This document shows positions 32,605 to 44,828 of a DNA stretch of 64,000 bases, piece by piece. The position numbers and the translations under genes were made by a program. Source of the DNA: Desarmillaria ectypa. Its lineage: Eukaryota > Basidiomycota > Agaricomycetes > Agaricales > Physalacriaceae. Below the pieces are notes generated by a model. It was not told the DNA's origin. It was given only the letters and a program-made list of their open reading frames with translations, and made no database searches. The DNA is taken from assembly GCA_030407005.1 (NCBI GenBank), contig JAUDYN010000006.1, positions 2,914,001-2,978,000 on the forward strand, in the 5' to 3' direction. Numbering within the stretch: position 1 is the stretch's first letter; every line of letters begins with the position of its first letter.

Positions 32605-33769
32605 TATAGTGCCGACCGAAGGGAGCCTATCGTCCAATTCAGCATAGTAGAAGCAAACGGCACATTGCATTACTTGCAAAATGGAACAATTGCGAGTTGC
32701 TGCGAAGCGCCGATGATTCTCGGTGTTCTGGTCATCTATCCAAGCTGCGAACTCGAACCATCCCTGGGCTTCTTTTCGTGAAAAGTATGTATCTTTTTAC
32801 TGGACGTAGGGGGTAAATATCTTCAAACTATTTCACGGGGAGGAGCATCGACGCATTCAATGGTTGCAATGAAGGAGCTCGGCCATGGCGTCACCGATTT
32901 CGGGTATCTGCGTGCATGATGGATACGTTGGGAGGCAATACCAATAAACCACTCACAAGATTAATTGATAGTAAAACGAGGTTGAGGTCAGGTTCATGAT
33001 GTACCGGGAGAACCAGGGCATCACTGAGATAGAAAGGAAGCAAAATGCGGTGGCGCAATTCGGGGTGTGGTAACCAGGGATGATGGACCTCGCGCAAGAC
33101 CTAGGTCAATGCTCTTAGAGGCTTCCTCCCCCGCAATTTGCTGGTTTTTGCAACAGGTACTCTGCGTTGTTACTGCGTATTGGGCTAGCCCGTTCCGTAT
33201 GACGAGATGTGTCGCTGGCGAAATTTTTCAGTAGCCAGGAGACGAGCTGACATTTGGTAAAGGATAGGTCCGTGGCGAACAAGAAATTGGGTGGGTTTCC
33301 ATAGGGGAATGATGAGTTGAGCAAGTTTGGTGGAACCTCGTGGTGGGCAAGAAGCAAGTCGAGGGCTGTTCCCACGATCCAAATCCTGCTCCTGATTTTT
33401 GGACCTACAAGCGTCTATTTGTTGTATTTCGTTCGGGCGCGACTTTCTTCAACGGCAAGGCAAGGCCATTGTCTCAAACAGATCTGCACAAATACAAACT
33501 CACCTAGTTGCTCCTCAGAAGGCTTTGAATCGCGTTTAAACGACCGATGTCACTCGTATCTGCAGCATGTTCGATACGAAATATGGATCTTTACGTTTCC
33601 AACCCTCTTCTTGCAATCTTCTGCGAAACTAGAAAAAGTCAAATTGCGACAACAAGACACTCGGTTCAGATGGCGCGATAATAACGTTGCCCGTACCCTT
33701 ATCCTATTCCGAGGGTGTCATACTCGTATAAAAGGACTAACGAGTCGAGTCTCTTTCTTCAGCATCACA

Positions 33770-34023
33770 ATGTCTGCCCCAGAAACTGCTACCAAATTCG
33801 CACCTACCCAATCCTCCTCCGTCCTCGGTGGACAAATCGTTGGTCGCTCTGAGCGCCAGGCTGCACCTCCTGCAGCTTTGAAGCTCCGTCTTGACCTTAA
33901 CCTCGAAGTCGAGATTGCCATCCAGGCCAAGGTCAACGGCGACATCACTTTGTCGCTCCTGTAAGTGAATTCCATGTTGTCTGGTGGTGTCTTCGAGCTG
34001 ATTGTCGGGTTCTCAGCGAGTAA
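33770..34023 (+). CDS. NGDITLSLL-family microprotein, copy 11 (65 aa)
   Basis: Exons are 33770-33960 and 34017-34023, intron 56 nt, end C-GAG-TAA. The linker is SERQAAPPAAL. TATAAAAGG lies at 33727-33735, setting the start. No GAGGCACCCGA box is seen; only a weak GAGGGTGTC remnant near the TATA box. The downstream element is near 34232 in altered form. Confidence 0.85.
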
Positions 34024-34689
34024 TTGTGCCGGAGTCATTGAGGGATAGAGTCAACGTTCAATGATGGTATCCTAGGTAAGGCTTGCTTGTTATAGCGTCT
34101 TGGTTGAAATACTAAGATCATTACGCGTAGGCGTCGACAATGCATACTATGACCTATATATCTGATCTGAATATCTTTCCCCTTCCCTACCCAACCTCTT
34201 AGGCGTATTTTACTTGTGGTCATATCTTTTAGATACCAATTTGAGTCTTGTTTGGGATTTATACTGAGTTCGAGACAAATCTAAGCTTCCCTTTTCGGAC
34301 TCAACAGTTCTCCTTCCTGCTACCATCACTACAGAACACGTTCGCTTCACTTTAGGTCCTCAGAGGTTTTGGGGCTCTAACATCTCGTGCTGATGTTTTT
34401 AACGCATAAATGGACCACTGCTTGTAATCCGGTACCACTCATCTTGATTTCGTTGTCGCGACAAGACGCTTCCAAGGGCCTGTTATTCTTCAACCCGGCT
34501 TGTGCATACAGACTTACCGGATGCATACAATGCCTTGATTGACACTGACAGCACATAATGGGAGGATGGGAGGAAGGGCAGCCCAGAACAATCTTGAAGG
34601 TATGAGACTTTCGCAATTATACTCCAGCCCAAAGTTCTTCCCTTCCATTTGCCAACGTCCCTTTTAGATATTCCACCATAAATATTAAA

Positions 34690-35420
34690 ATTCTCATCAA
34701 GTCCAAGGACCCGCCCTCGAGACGGAACTCTCAAAGGTTTCTTTCGTACCGGTCCAACTGACTCAGGAAAGACGTTCCTCGCCGTGGTTCGCATTGTTGT
34801 CGACACCCTACAAGTACCCCAACATCATAACGAGTCTGTACTCGATCTCTACCGCCGCGTATAGGATCAAATTCGAACTTTCCAAGTACGGCGATGAGCC
34901 AGCGACTTGTTACGCGATCAAGTACGCTCGATGCTCACAGTCGATGTCGAGAGGGTCGATTCGTTCTGGCATCACTCCTCTTCACACTGATAGCAGTACT
35001 CAGCGCCTATCCCATACTTCCGCACTCGTATGTTCTCCTTGCCCAACCCCAAGCCGTTTCCAGCGCGCTTCTTCTCTCCGGAAAAGGACGAGTTTGAGAG
35101 CGTGGTGGACGCGCAGGCTGACTCTCCATCACCTCGCAAGTTGCAAACTTACCGTCTTTGGCCGTCAGCTTCATGTACCACACGTATCAGCTCAAGAAGA
35201 CGCATGCATGTTCTCGTTTCAGCAACTTTGTGAAGAGGTATAGTCATCCAGCCTCTTTTTTCCCGACAGAGAATTCAAACATCTAGAGTCCCCTGGCCTG
35301 GCGGACTACCTCACTCCCCCTTCCACGTTTCGCACCAACATACTTCTCTGTTTTCTGGAAAAACTGAGCTAGGGGGTCCATAAGCCTCTTGATGCTCTGT
35401 ATGAAGCTCGCTGCAGTGGT
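34690..35420 (+). pseudogene. AFG1: AFG1-like (ZapE/LACE1 family) ATPase pseudogene, copy A
   Basis: The family are mitochondrial AAA-type ATPases. Visible remnants in order are LKGFFRTGPTDSGKTFL (Walker A at 34751-34774) ending at a TAG at 34862; then, in another frame, LTVFGRQLHVPHVS and MFSFQQLCEE. A probable intron from 35238 follows, then SPGLADYLTPPSTF and, after a deletion relative to copy B, LDALYEARC near 35420. In the family the corresponding blocks are the P-loop, the (V/L)xGR block, the F-x-x-LC block, ADYL and the RRFI-x-LIDALYE block. Stops and the frame-shifting deletion show it is dead. The Walker B region is not recognisable. Confidence 0.6.
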
Positions 35421-38200
35421 ATGCATGGCAGACGTGTAATTGGACAATCTCTTCCAGATGGACATTGACAGCAGGACAGACAATTCGGATGTGATGTTGG
35501 CGGAGTCTGTCAGTCTGGAAAAACACCGCCCGAATGTGGCGTCATGCGACCACTGAGGAAGACTCCCAAGTCATGGTGTCGTCGGACACCCTATCCGTCT
35601 TCTCCGGTATGTTCACCTGCCTTTCACATGGCCGACTGAGGACTTGACGACTTCTCGTAGGAAAATACGAGCGATTTGGTCCAAGGGTATCTTTTTGATG
35701 TTCGTAGAGATGTCGAGTCTTGCGTATCATACGCGCTGCCAATGGGAGCCGGAAATGTAAACGTGGGAAGAGGGCAGTGTGGTAGCTGGTTATGGAGGAT
35801 CGCATCGTTCGATAGAACTTCAGGTACTTACCCCTCGGTTGATGGCGCAAAGGCGCGAGTTTTTACGATATGGGGAAGAAGTAGACTTGTTCGTTTGACA
35901 AGAATGCACTACGCCCACCTCGGAACTGTTACTTCCGTTCGTATTGAGAATTTCTCTTCGCTGGCCTCTGAGGTTTGAGTTCTGCCTTCTTGTCGCAGGC
36001 CAAGTTCGTCGGATGACTCATATTAGTCTCTTGTTACAGATCACCTTGGCGTAATTCTACAGGGTATACCTACCCTAGTGCTTTGTCGGCCGCCTGATAG
36101 TACGTTCCGCCCAATCGGGGCCAAGGGGTCTTCCTGCGATTTCTTTTTTTCTTTTCTGCGTCACTTTACCAAACCGATAACGTCTGCTTATGCGGGTTCC
36201 AACTCCCATGACCGCAATTATGGGCGACATGTTTGCCTTGGTGGTATGCGACGATACTTCAATTTGGACCTGATACGATACTGATTTTCCTAGGTAGTTA
36301 CTTGTCCTCATACCAGATAAAAGGAAACATAATGAACGGAAGATCAAGTCCTTGCTGGAGGGATGTAAAGAGGATAACAAAAGGTATTAAAACTGTTTTT
36401 TTTTGTCGATGATCATATTTAATGGAATTTTTTGACCAGTCCTATAAGAGACGGAACCTTAGCACGGAGCAGTCTTTGGGGAGTAAGCAAAAGACCAACC
36501 TACCAACCCAACCACTCGGTCAAAGTTCTACCTCTATCCCCGAACTATGGATTTATTCGCTGCAACCACGATCAGCTTAAGAAGGCCGGCGTAGCCAAGT
36601 TCACTCACAGGAGAGAGAGCGTGATGTCGCCGTTGACCTTGGCATGGATCTGGATATCGACCTCGAGGTTGAGGTCCAACCTGAGCTTGAGCGCCTCTCT
36701 GTATCTTCCGTTGGGTGCTCTTGCCGTAGGGACGTGAGTGACATGCTTATCACCACCAATGAAGGAAGTATGCTCGGCGGTGGTGACTTTGGGAGCGGCT
36801 TGGGGAGAAGACATGATACTGCGGCAGTTGTGGTGTCTGGAGTAATACTCTGGAAGAAGTGGATTTTATACGAGCAGAGTAGAGAGTGGGAAATATGTGC
36901 GCGCGTCGACTTGTCAGTGAATTAGTCACTGAGGAGGAGGATCGACTGTAGCTCCGGCTACGTAACGGCCGACTTACATCATGATATCTGTCAATCAAAG
37001 TATTCTGCAGTGTATACGGCATTCTTACCCGACTGCGCCATGAAAAGCTCGCAATGAACGGATTTAGTAGCTCCGATGTGAGAGCACTCAGAAATGGTGC
37101 GCAGGCCACATGGGCAATTAAGTCTAGGTTCTTCCGAGGACTCTGTCTATTGATGAGCAATGCGACATTATTATTGGCTGCCTTATAGGTTGCACGACGT
37201 CCTCCTGTGTTACACTCAGTACATACGACAACGATCCTTCTCTTTCCCCGGTGAATGTACCAGGCAGTACAATACTATTTGCCCAGTCATTCATAGCCCA
37301 AAAACAATCGTTGGTCGTCGTTGTGTCATGCGCATACGAGTCGATATTTGCCATCAGTCCCCGCAGTCGAGGTACATCGGGGATTTGCTACACGTGTATA
37401 CGACAATGACGTTCCTCATTCCGTACCTTAACTCTTACTACTCACTACGTCGGTGTTAAAAACCAGCCTATGTACGATCCCTACTTTTCTGAATAGGATG
37501 TACCTACCGCTGGCTGTCATTTTTCATGCCTTCATGGCTTGATGAATGTTCCCTTGTGGAGAAGTGCAGTAATTACATTTAATCTTGATGGAAGGAAGAC
37601 TTAGGGGCACCAGCGCTCAAGTGTTGCATGAATATAGCGGACCTTGTTCCACAACTCGAACAACTTGACAGCAACTTGGATCATCATCGGTAGAGCCCGC
37701 CCCTCATACAACGGCATACAGACTACTCCGGTAACTTTCTGGTATGCCCTGGGATATATCTAGCCTCGATATGATGCGAAATTTGATGAACGAAGATAGA
37801 TGGAAACTTGTTAGAAATATCATCTGAAACTACTTACTAGGAGAAAGATCCGGGACGACTAGCATCGGATCTCCCTTTATGTGATGATGTTTGAGCGTAG
37901 ATATTATTCAAACTTCATTAACTCTGAGCCATCCTAGTTCAGGTACTTTCTTGACTTCGTTTGGCAGCACATTTACCGATCGTTGTACCAAATCTCCAAT
38001 GAGTCAATTTATGGGTGCAGAATCTTAAATAAATGAGAACTAATAGTTAACCAAGAATGGAATGCTGATAGATGCCGATAATGCCACTTACCGATTCTCA
38101 AGTGCACCCTAGGCCGTGCGACCGCGTTTGCGAAGGCTGCTGTATGTATCCCGTAACCGTGATGGTTTCCTTTTCCGATTTTCGCGCCAGCAGCTTGAAG
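35290..38200 (+). repeat. Segmental duplication D5, left copy
   Basis: Collinear with 46577-49275. It covers the AFG1 remnant, about 0.8 kb downstream, small-gene copy 12 and its upstream 1.4 kb. From 36157 the match is very close. This copy lacks the LTR; the empty target is GAAAT at 37814-37818. Confidence 0.8.
36553..36814 (-). CDS. NGDITLSLL-family microprotein, copy 12 (70 aa, MSSPQ subtype)
   Basis: Exons are 36814-36609 and 36559-36553, intron 49 nt, end C-GAA-TAA (Glu by a different codon). The N-terminus is quite different (MSSPQAAPKVTTAEHTS, then GGDKHV), with linker YREAL and core LRLDLNLEVDIQIHAKV. TATAAAAT lies at 36863-36870. No GAGGCACCCGA box. Paralogue of copy 15. Confidence 0.85.
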
Positions 38201-38807
38201 GATAGGGTTACAGGCGAAATTGGTGTTCGGATCGACGGAGTTGAATCGATGAACAGACTCGTACTGGTAACGGGACTATGTTTGAAACCTATTCCAGTTC
38301 TATTGTCGTTGAATGACACGGCGGCTGCAATTATCCTCTACCAACTCAGACGTTTCAAAGAGTCTTTCATGCAGAGATGATGGATTGATCAAGAGAAAGA
38401 GAGCAAGCACGTCTAACAATGGTATGTCGGAATATGCGAGTAAGTTCGAGCAATCCAGCATTCCAGATGCTGAGTAAGAAATTGATTGGATAGAAATTAC
38501 TGTAATAGGTAGAAATTTGTATAAATATGCGAAGTCAATGGGCAAACTTCCTCACGAGTTTGTAACCCAAAGACTAAAGGTCTTACAAGCATTGTACTAG
38601 GATACAGTCTGAAATACAACGTATTACAAGTAGAGCACTTCGATTCCATCATCCTTCTTTTGACGAGTCCAGCAGCGAAACCCACCAAAACCAAAGATGC
38701 AGCTAGCAGTGTGAATTTCAGCCATCGTAAAGAAGACTTGCAATCAGAAAGCACCAACCTGTTTATGTACAGAAATTGCGAATTTGATGATACACCACTG
38801 TGATAAT
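36871..38807. other. Upstream region of copy 12 and 3' flank of copy 13, no gene recognised
   Basis: Duplicated at 47727-49275 (first part) and 56033-56317 (last part). ORFs of 80-136 aa are not kept between duplicates. A 102-aa ORF at 38072-38380 spans the border of two duplications and matches nothing known to me. Confidence 0.45.
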
Positions 38808-39290
38808 TTACTCGCTAAAGAGCAAGCAAGTAAGAACTCAAAACTATTCCGAGAGATAATAGACTCACAGGAGAGAGAGCATGATGTCGCCATTGACCTT
38901 GGCCTTGATGGCAATTTCAACCTCGAGGTTGAGGTCCGGCCTAAGCTTCAGTGCTTCCCTGTACGGCTTAGCGACATCGTGAGCATAGGTCGATTTGTGA
39001 ATGGCGGTGTCTTGGCCATGGGCAGGAGTGCCAGGAGAGGAAGCACGAGAAGAAGCAGACTCTGGCATGATAATACTAGTCGAGGTTGATACTGCAACCC
39101 CAGCACGCCTCGTGCCTTTTATGCCAGTCAAAGAGTAAGGAGATCTTGCTGCCTTAGGCATGGAAATTAGGTAACGCTTTGGATCCCGTCGGCGTATAAA
39201 TTCGAGCGCTGTTCATGTCATTTCGTAGAGCGTGCGGTGTGTGAGCATAATCAACACTGTACCTTCGGGTGATAGCTGTCCGCTGGAACT
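38310..39290 (+). repeat. Segmental duplication D6, left copy
   Basis: Collinear with 56033-56810, with about 200 bp absent from the other copy. Contains small-gene copy 13 against copy 16. Confidence 0.75.
38808..39068 (-). CDS. NGDITLSLL-family microprotein, copy 13 (68 aa, MPESAS subtype)
   Basis: Exons are 39068-38869 and 38814-38808, intron 54 nt, end C-GAG-TAA. The ATG at 39068 is chosen because the TATA-like CATAAAAGG lies at 39115-39123. The N-terminus MPESASSRASSPGTPAHG is Ser/Pro-rich. The core carries two unusual changes, LRPDLNL (Leu to Pro) and GDIMLSLL (Thr to Met), which break the otherwise regular pattern. Paralogue of copy 16. Confidence 0.8.
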
Positions 39291-41274
39291 GGATGAGTAG
39301 TCTTCGAGATCCTGAAAGGTACTGCAGCAAGATCTAAAAGGATTCATCTGAAAGAGTGTTTCTACCAGTATAGCGCCCACCCGTTTGTATAGAATCGACG
39401 GGACTAGGTAGAGGTATCTAGAGGAGGGCCTTTATAGAGGACTAAATAGTTCCCGGCACGGAGTATATAGCTGATCAGCAACCAAGATCAAATTGGTATA
39501 GTGCCCCTAGTGCATCCATGTGTACCGTTCGTTCGACCATTTCCATCCCAGAAAACCCCGCCTTGCGGAACGTCGTCTCAAGTGATCAAACACAATGTTT
39601 TATTTTTGCTTCTAATGTACAGATTCCCGAGTCTAAACCATTATCCACATACGAAGTTGCAAGATCCGTGTCAAGTTGGCCCCGACCAGTCATTTCTCTA
39701 AGTATCTTCTCGCTTGAGAACCGGGCATATTGTCCATGAAGAGGTTCGAAAATGGTCGGAGGGAGGGGTGCCGACTCAAGCTCAAGTACGAGCATCCCAC
39801 CGAACATCATTGGCAGTGCGGCAGTGCATTTTTGTTATTACTGGATACTACATTGAATGTTATGGCTATAAAATTAGTAGCGAGAAGAATATAGTGACGC
39901 GACTGACTGAAGATAAGTGAACTGTAGAGTCCATTACAGCCAAATTTTACCAACTACTTAACGTCGCGATCCGGCGAGTGGTCCTTATATCCTGGTGAGG
40001 TCCTGTGTAATTTATCTCCAGCTTTGGGCTTAGACCATGATGCATTGATGCCTCAAAGCCAGGAAGTCATATGAAATGTATATGGAAGGAATGAAGAGGC
40101 AGGTAAAAAATGCACTGGCCGCGCGAGACCACGTGCAAATCTTGCCTTTTACAAATCCAATGTGCTGACCGTCGTCTCAATTCCTCCCAAGTCGCAGATA
40201 CAAGGATCCGACAGTCTTGTTTCGCAAATTCTACGTGGGTCACGGAAGAATCACGCCGATTACGATTCAAAGGATGTTGCGACGGTTGACATTCAACTCT
40301 TCCCGGCTTCGTCTACAGAAAGAAAGGAGCACGTCGGGAGAGTCGAACTCCACGCTGATTAGCATCAGACCCTTTCGTCCGCGAGCGCAATGTTGGCTGT
40401 CGACATCCGTAACCCCATGCTGCTCTTCTGCAATGCGTATAGAAACACGAGTCCGTCCACAATGGCCACTAGAAGGAGAAATAGAGATATCGGAAATGGA
40501 ACACACAAAGGTATGAGTTTGGCACGGCCGATGTTGGGCATGTCTGCAGGGTCACTTGATGCACAAACATGCCCCACGCCCCAGATTCTAGCCCTTTGAA
40601 TGCGTCTTCACCATGGCACGATATTTACATTGTTCTACACTGAATTCAATAATCGAAGCCAAAAAAGGTGTGGCGGCAGGCATTGTTACGAGAAAACAGA
40701 TGTAGCGACTAGAAGAAACGGCAACTCACGCAAGTAATCCCCCAAACTGCGGTACGGAAGGTGTTTTCCTGTCGTTTCTCGATATCGTGCGCGCAACGGC
40801 TCTGTGTCGCATGGTAACGAGCCAAGGCCAAAAAGGCATCCATGAAATTTTCTTGGTAACCAACGGGAGGAAATTGTTGGTATCCAAGGAGTATTCTCGG
40901 CCATCGTGCGTGACTTTGCTGCATCTTATACCTTTTATACTAATGACTTGGTGACTACAGCCTTTTCCACGATTACATCTTCGTCCAAACTGTAATTTGA
41001 GACCCACATTCACCCACTGTTGCCGAAACCAGGAACATGGCGAAGGAATCAAGTACAACTATAAATAGCTTCGTTATCCCGCCCACTCTCATCGCCAGAG
41101 GCCTGGAATCCTGCCGTTTGAGCATTGCGTTTTACTGTCAAGTTTTGAAATAGGAATCATCACATGTGCAAGACCTTTCTTCGTCGTCTTCGAGACCAAA
41201 GAAGTCGAGGCCTCCGGTCCACGGGCAGCACTATGGCGCGAAAATAACATCGTCTATATGTGGTCAATTACACA
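39124..41274. other. No intact gene; F-box-like scrap and tRNA-like motif
   Basis: 40120-40330 resembles the N-terminal part of the F-box pseudogene at 29.5 kb (shared CTTGTTTCGCAA... stretch at 40219 and 29630) but is too degraded to call. tRNA-like motif e is at 40331-40388. Nothing else recognised. Confidence 0.35.
40331..40388 (-). repeat. Dispersed tRNA-like motif, copy e
   Basis: On the minus strand: CGGAC/GTCTG, ATGCT/AGCGT and GGAG-TTCGACT-CTCC hairpins, with B-box-like GTTCGACTC. Confidence 0.4.
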
Positions 41275-41315
41275 TATAAGGACCACCTCGTCGAGAGTCT
41301 TTCTCCATCTGCAAC

Positions 41316-41537
41316 ATGTCTGCCCCAGAAACCTCAACCTCCGTCGCTACTCGCTCCAACCAGGGTACCGTCGCTCCCAAGGAAGCTTTGAAGCTGCGTC
41401 TCGACCTCAACCTCGAGGTGGAGATCGCCATCCAGGCAAAGGTCAACGGCGATATCACCCTCTCCCTTCTGTGAGTTGATGTCATGAGTGCCGTCTTGGG
41501 CGCCTCCACGCTGACTTTTTTTTTCTACAGTGAGTAA
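41316..41537 (+). CDS. NGDITLSLL-family microprotein, copy 14 (53 aa)
   Basis: Exons are 41316-41470 and 41531-41537, intron 60 nt ending in a T-rich tract and CTACAG; end T-GAG-TAA. The N-terminus is MSAPETSTSVATRSNQGTV, close to copy 10, with linker APKEAL. TATAAG lies at 41275-41280. The upstream box is degenerate (GAGGCCTCCGG near 41208). The downstream element is at 41735-41760. This copy is short, so a length filter would miss it. Confidence 0.85.
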
Positions 41538-42533
41538 ATGTGTCGTAGGACTAGAAAGAGGGTATTGGATTGCAGTTGTCGTGTTCCAGTGAGATTTACT
41601 TCGTGGAGGACCAGCCGTTGTCGATCCTGACGCCTATCTGCTTAGGGCATAACCATCTCTATTACCCTCTTCCCATCCTGTATCTTTCCCTTTCACCGAC
41701 GTTGTATTAGTATTCAGAGTTCATGCACGTAGACATACCAATATCAATGTTGCTTTTGGGGGTTCCGCACATTGGGCTCCCGCGTTCCTCGATAGGTGGA
41801 AAGTAAGCCCCGTTGGTGAAGTCATCAGTGACCGCGGCGTCCTTCAAAGGACAAGACACCTTACCTCTTACGGGCACTCGCGCCAAAGGGGATGTACATT
41901 GAAGTTGTAGTTTCGTATGTCTGTTGTAACTGCTTTCATTCTATGGTGAGCAGGGGGTCCATCAGCAAAACCTAGAATCCGTCTTTTCCGTCTAGCATAA
42001 TATCATAGAGACAAAAGGATCAGTGCTTAGGAAACGATGATCCGTGCACTCCGTTATAGTATGCTGTCTCCATAGTATATGGGAACATGATGCGAGAGAC
42101 GGATTGATACAGACTCAAAATTTTCCCGTAACTTCTCCGCCCAGTTAGCGCCGTAGCAGGACACCGGAATGATTTTTTCGATGCTCCCGGTCCCATGTAG
42201 CTTTTACGGTGTCGCCATAGATCTCGAAGTTCTGGTCGATATAGGAGCCTTCTAAAGCTGGTATCGTATCCGAACGCGAACAAATTTCTTCCTAGACACG
42301 AATCTGGTAGTGGTTGATGATAAAGGGGAAGTGACCCTGATTTTCGTGATGTGAAATTACGCGACTTGGGGTGAGGTAAGTAGTATTTTTGAAAGCGCGC
42401 ACTGCACACTTCTAGACTATTCTTATCTAATAGCGAAGTTCGAAGAAAATAATAATCAAGATATATGGGCCAGCCCTCTCGCCTCTGACTGCATTTTGTG
42501 AGTTGGAATGACATGCCGGCTACCGCGTCAGCG
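41538..42533. other. Region between copy 14 and the MFS gene
   Basis: A 164-aa ORF on the minus strand (42514-42020, ATG start) begins 20 bp after the transporter stop. It has no domain I recognise and may be chance; no other feature seen. Confidence 0.35.
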
Positions 42534-44828
42534 TCACGTAGCTGACTTTTGTGCTGCCTGAGCTTCGCGAGCTTCTGCTCGTGTTCTCCACTTCTCTCCC
42601 TTTACTTTTACCAGTAACACCAAAAGTCCACTGATCATCTGTACAATACCGAATATGGTGTACATCAACCCTACATTTCACGGATCAGTAACGGTCAATG
42701 ATACGTAGAAAACGGTCAATAAAACATACCATTACCAAGCGCATCCTACGACAGGCTGTAAGTCCTGAGAATCGTATGCGAGAGGTATACACGACAGACC
42801 TGAACGGGAACCGCAATCTCTATTGCAATAAAAGACGCAACTCCGCGGGATAAACTGTTAAAAGCGACAGCAGTGGATGAACGACCTACGTTTGCATCCA
42901 CAAGGTATGCCAATTCGCTTGAAAAAACACAACTAAATTATAACAGGACTGTCAGAAAAGCGTATCATTTTCAATTAGGACTTACGTCGCGAAACATCCT
43001 GATAGAAATAGCATTGCGCACACACCCGAAATGTGCACGTGTCGTTCCAACACCCACCCAAGCCCAACGACGGAAACGGGGAAAAGCCAAAGACCATGCA
43101 GTGTGCTGTTGAGGCGCATCTATAGGAAGACGATGCGCATTCAGAATTTAATTGTCAGAGAAAAACTGGGGCACCTCCGGATAGCCTCTACCACCATTCT
43201 CTCTTGTAAGCCTTGCTAACTCGTAATCAGAGTAGCGACCTCCTAGTATACTACCCACCATCGAACCTTGTACGACATCCGTATTAGTTCTGAAAAAATA
43301 TAAGGAAAATGGGAAGAAAATGCTGGCAAACCTAGTCCGTAAGAGAGCAACACGAGGCCTGTGTATAGCGCATCGTATCCATAAGCATTCTCCAGGGTAC
43401 GAGAGGTCGTGTATACCACGGTAAATGAGTACGAGAATAGAATACCTAAGTGCGAAGCCATCAGATGCAGTCTTTATTGCTAGTACGGTTACTTTACCAG
43501 AAGCCAGCAATAATATGAAGTTGTTCCACCGCCGGATGACCAGCCATGCTGTGCCAATGGGAGCGACATCCTTCAAGGTGATCGTTATGGCAGGAAGAGC
43601 CAATGTATTGATTTGCGATATTGATTCCTGTTTCTCTATGTCAGTGTTCGCGACAGAACACTCCTCTGTTGTCGTTTCCTTCGTATTATTCCGTTCCACA
43701 AGCTTAGCTTGCAAAATTTTATCCTTCCTCAGATCATCTGCCCGTTCTTTCAAAAGACGTTTCAGCACCACCTGGTACCCAAAGCTTCGTTCCTTCCGGA
43801 ACGTATCTTTAAAGAAGAACAAGAAGCACAGGAAAACGGTGCCGGCCAGGATGGTCAGGAACCAAAATGGAGCACGCCAGTTGAATCCCGTTGTAAGGAT
43901 TCCGCCAAACACGGGCCCTAGGGATGGCCCAAGAAGAGGAGAAATGTAGTATATGCCCATCTGAAACAACAAATATTCAGCTTCCTGTAATTATGTCAGA
44001 AGCACACTCACCTTTGTGCCCCTCTCCACTGGTTCAAAGATATCTGCAAGACTGGCTGCACCGATGCTCATAACGGCGCTTGACCTGAGTAGAGTTAGGA
44101 GAAGCTACAGACAGGGAAGTAGTAAGACTTACCCCACTGCTTGCACACCGCGCATTACTATCACCCTAAGGAAGACGTGAATGAATGCCAGAAGCAGACA
44201 ACGAAGAAGAGAAGACTTACAAGCCAATGGTCTTGCTCGTGGCAACGACAATCGAACCAACAGTGAATATGAGAAGTGATATGAGATAAACAAACTGACA
44301 CCGTTGAATGAATAAGTGGACAAATATAAATTGGATCGTAACATACCCGGCGGCCCTTCACTTCACTGACAGAACTCCAAAGAAGAGGAGTAACCCCATT
44401 CACGAGGATGAAGACCGATAAGCTCCAACTTATCTCCCCACTCGTTGCAGGGAGGTCTCTCTCCATCTCTTCGTTCGCAGCTGTATGTCATGTCAATTCA
44501 AGTTGGAAAGAACAATCATTTAGAGGAGCTCACGATTTTGTATGTCGGCGGCAAGCCCGGCAATCATCGTGCCCGAACATATCACAGCCAGTGTGAAGTT
44601 CTGTACTGCAGTGTCATAAACGGTGACGGTTGAACGACTCTAGGAAGGACTCGCCTTGCGAAGCCGTGACCACTTTCGTGGATCATCATGAACGGGCATA
44701 TGCTCGATATCTACGATCGCGTCCTGAATCATCTGTGAGACGACGGACTGGGCGTCATTATCGGAAGCTCTGGGTCTTCGCACATCCGTGGAGGATAAGT
44801 TCCGAGTGTCTGAGAGGGCGGGTGTCAT
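42534..44828 (-). CDS. MFS transporter, DHA1-type (542 aa, 13 exons)
   Basis: Exons (minus): 44828-44655, 44600-44534, 44480-44347, 44294-44221, 44165-44133, 44084-44012, 43960-43498, 43445-43332, 43266-43175, 43119-42986, 42917-42800, 42745-42730, 42670-42534. All join in frame to 1629 nt. Introns are 48-68 nt; intron 1 uses a GC donor (AAG/GCGAGT). After a ~58-residue cytosolic N-terminus come the first membrane helices. A conserved RGVQAVGSSAVMSIG segment (~156-170) is followed by FEPVERGT, and the proton-antiporter motif GPSLGPVFGG at 196-205 opens helix 5. A long charged central loop, then GGRYSD and the C-terminal helices to ~520 follow. The layout fits fungal drug/polyamine H+ antiporters in the plasma membrane; the substrate is not predictable. 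No lesion seen. Confidence 0.85.

Larger units (their letters stand above)
31045..33726. other. No intact gene; three tRNA-like motifs
   Basis: A 132-aa ORF (31532-31930) starts inside tRNA-like sequence and matches nothing I know. Three tRNA-like motifs in the same orientation occur here at roughly 500-bp spacing. The ORF entering copy 11 from 33317 is an upstream extension of that gene, not a separate protein. Confidence 0.4.

Noticed and set aside
33317..33964. A 215-aa protein ending in the small-protein core
   Set aside because: The TATA box at 33727 and the conserved MSAPE start show that only the last 64 codons belong to the gene.
38072..38380. 102-aa ORF with two internal Cys clusters
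   Set aside because: It spans the border between duplications D5 and D6 and is not kept in either duplicate.
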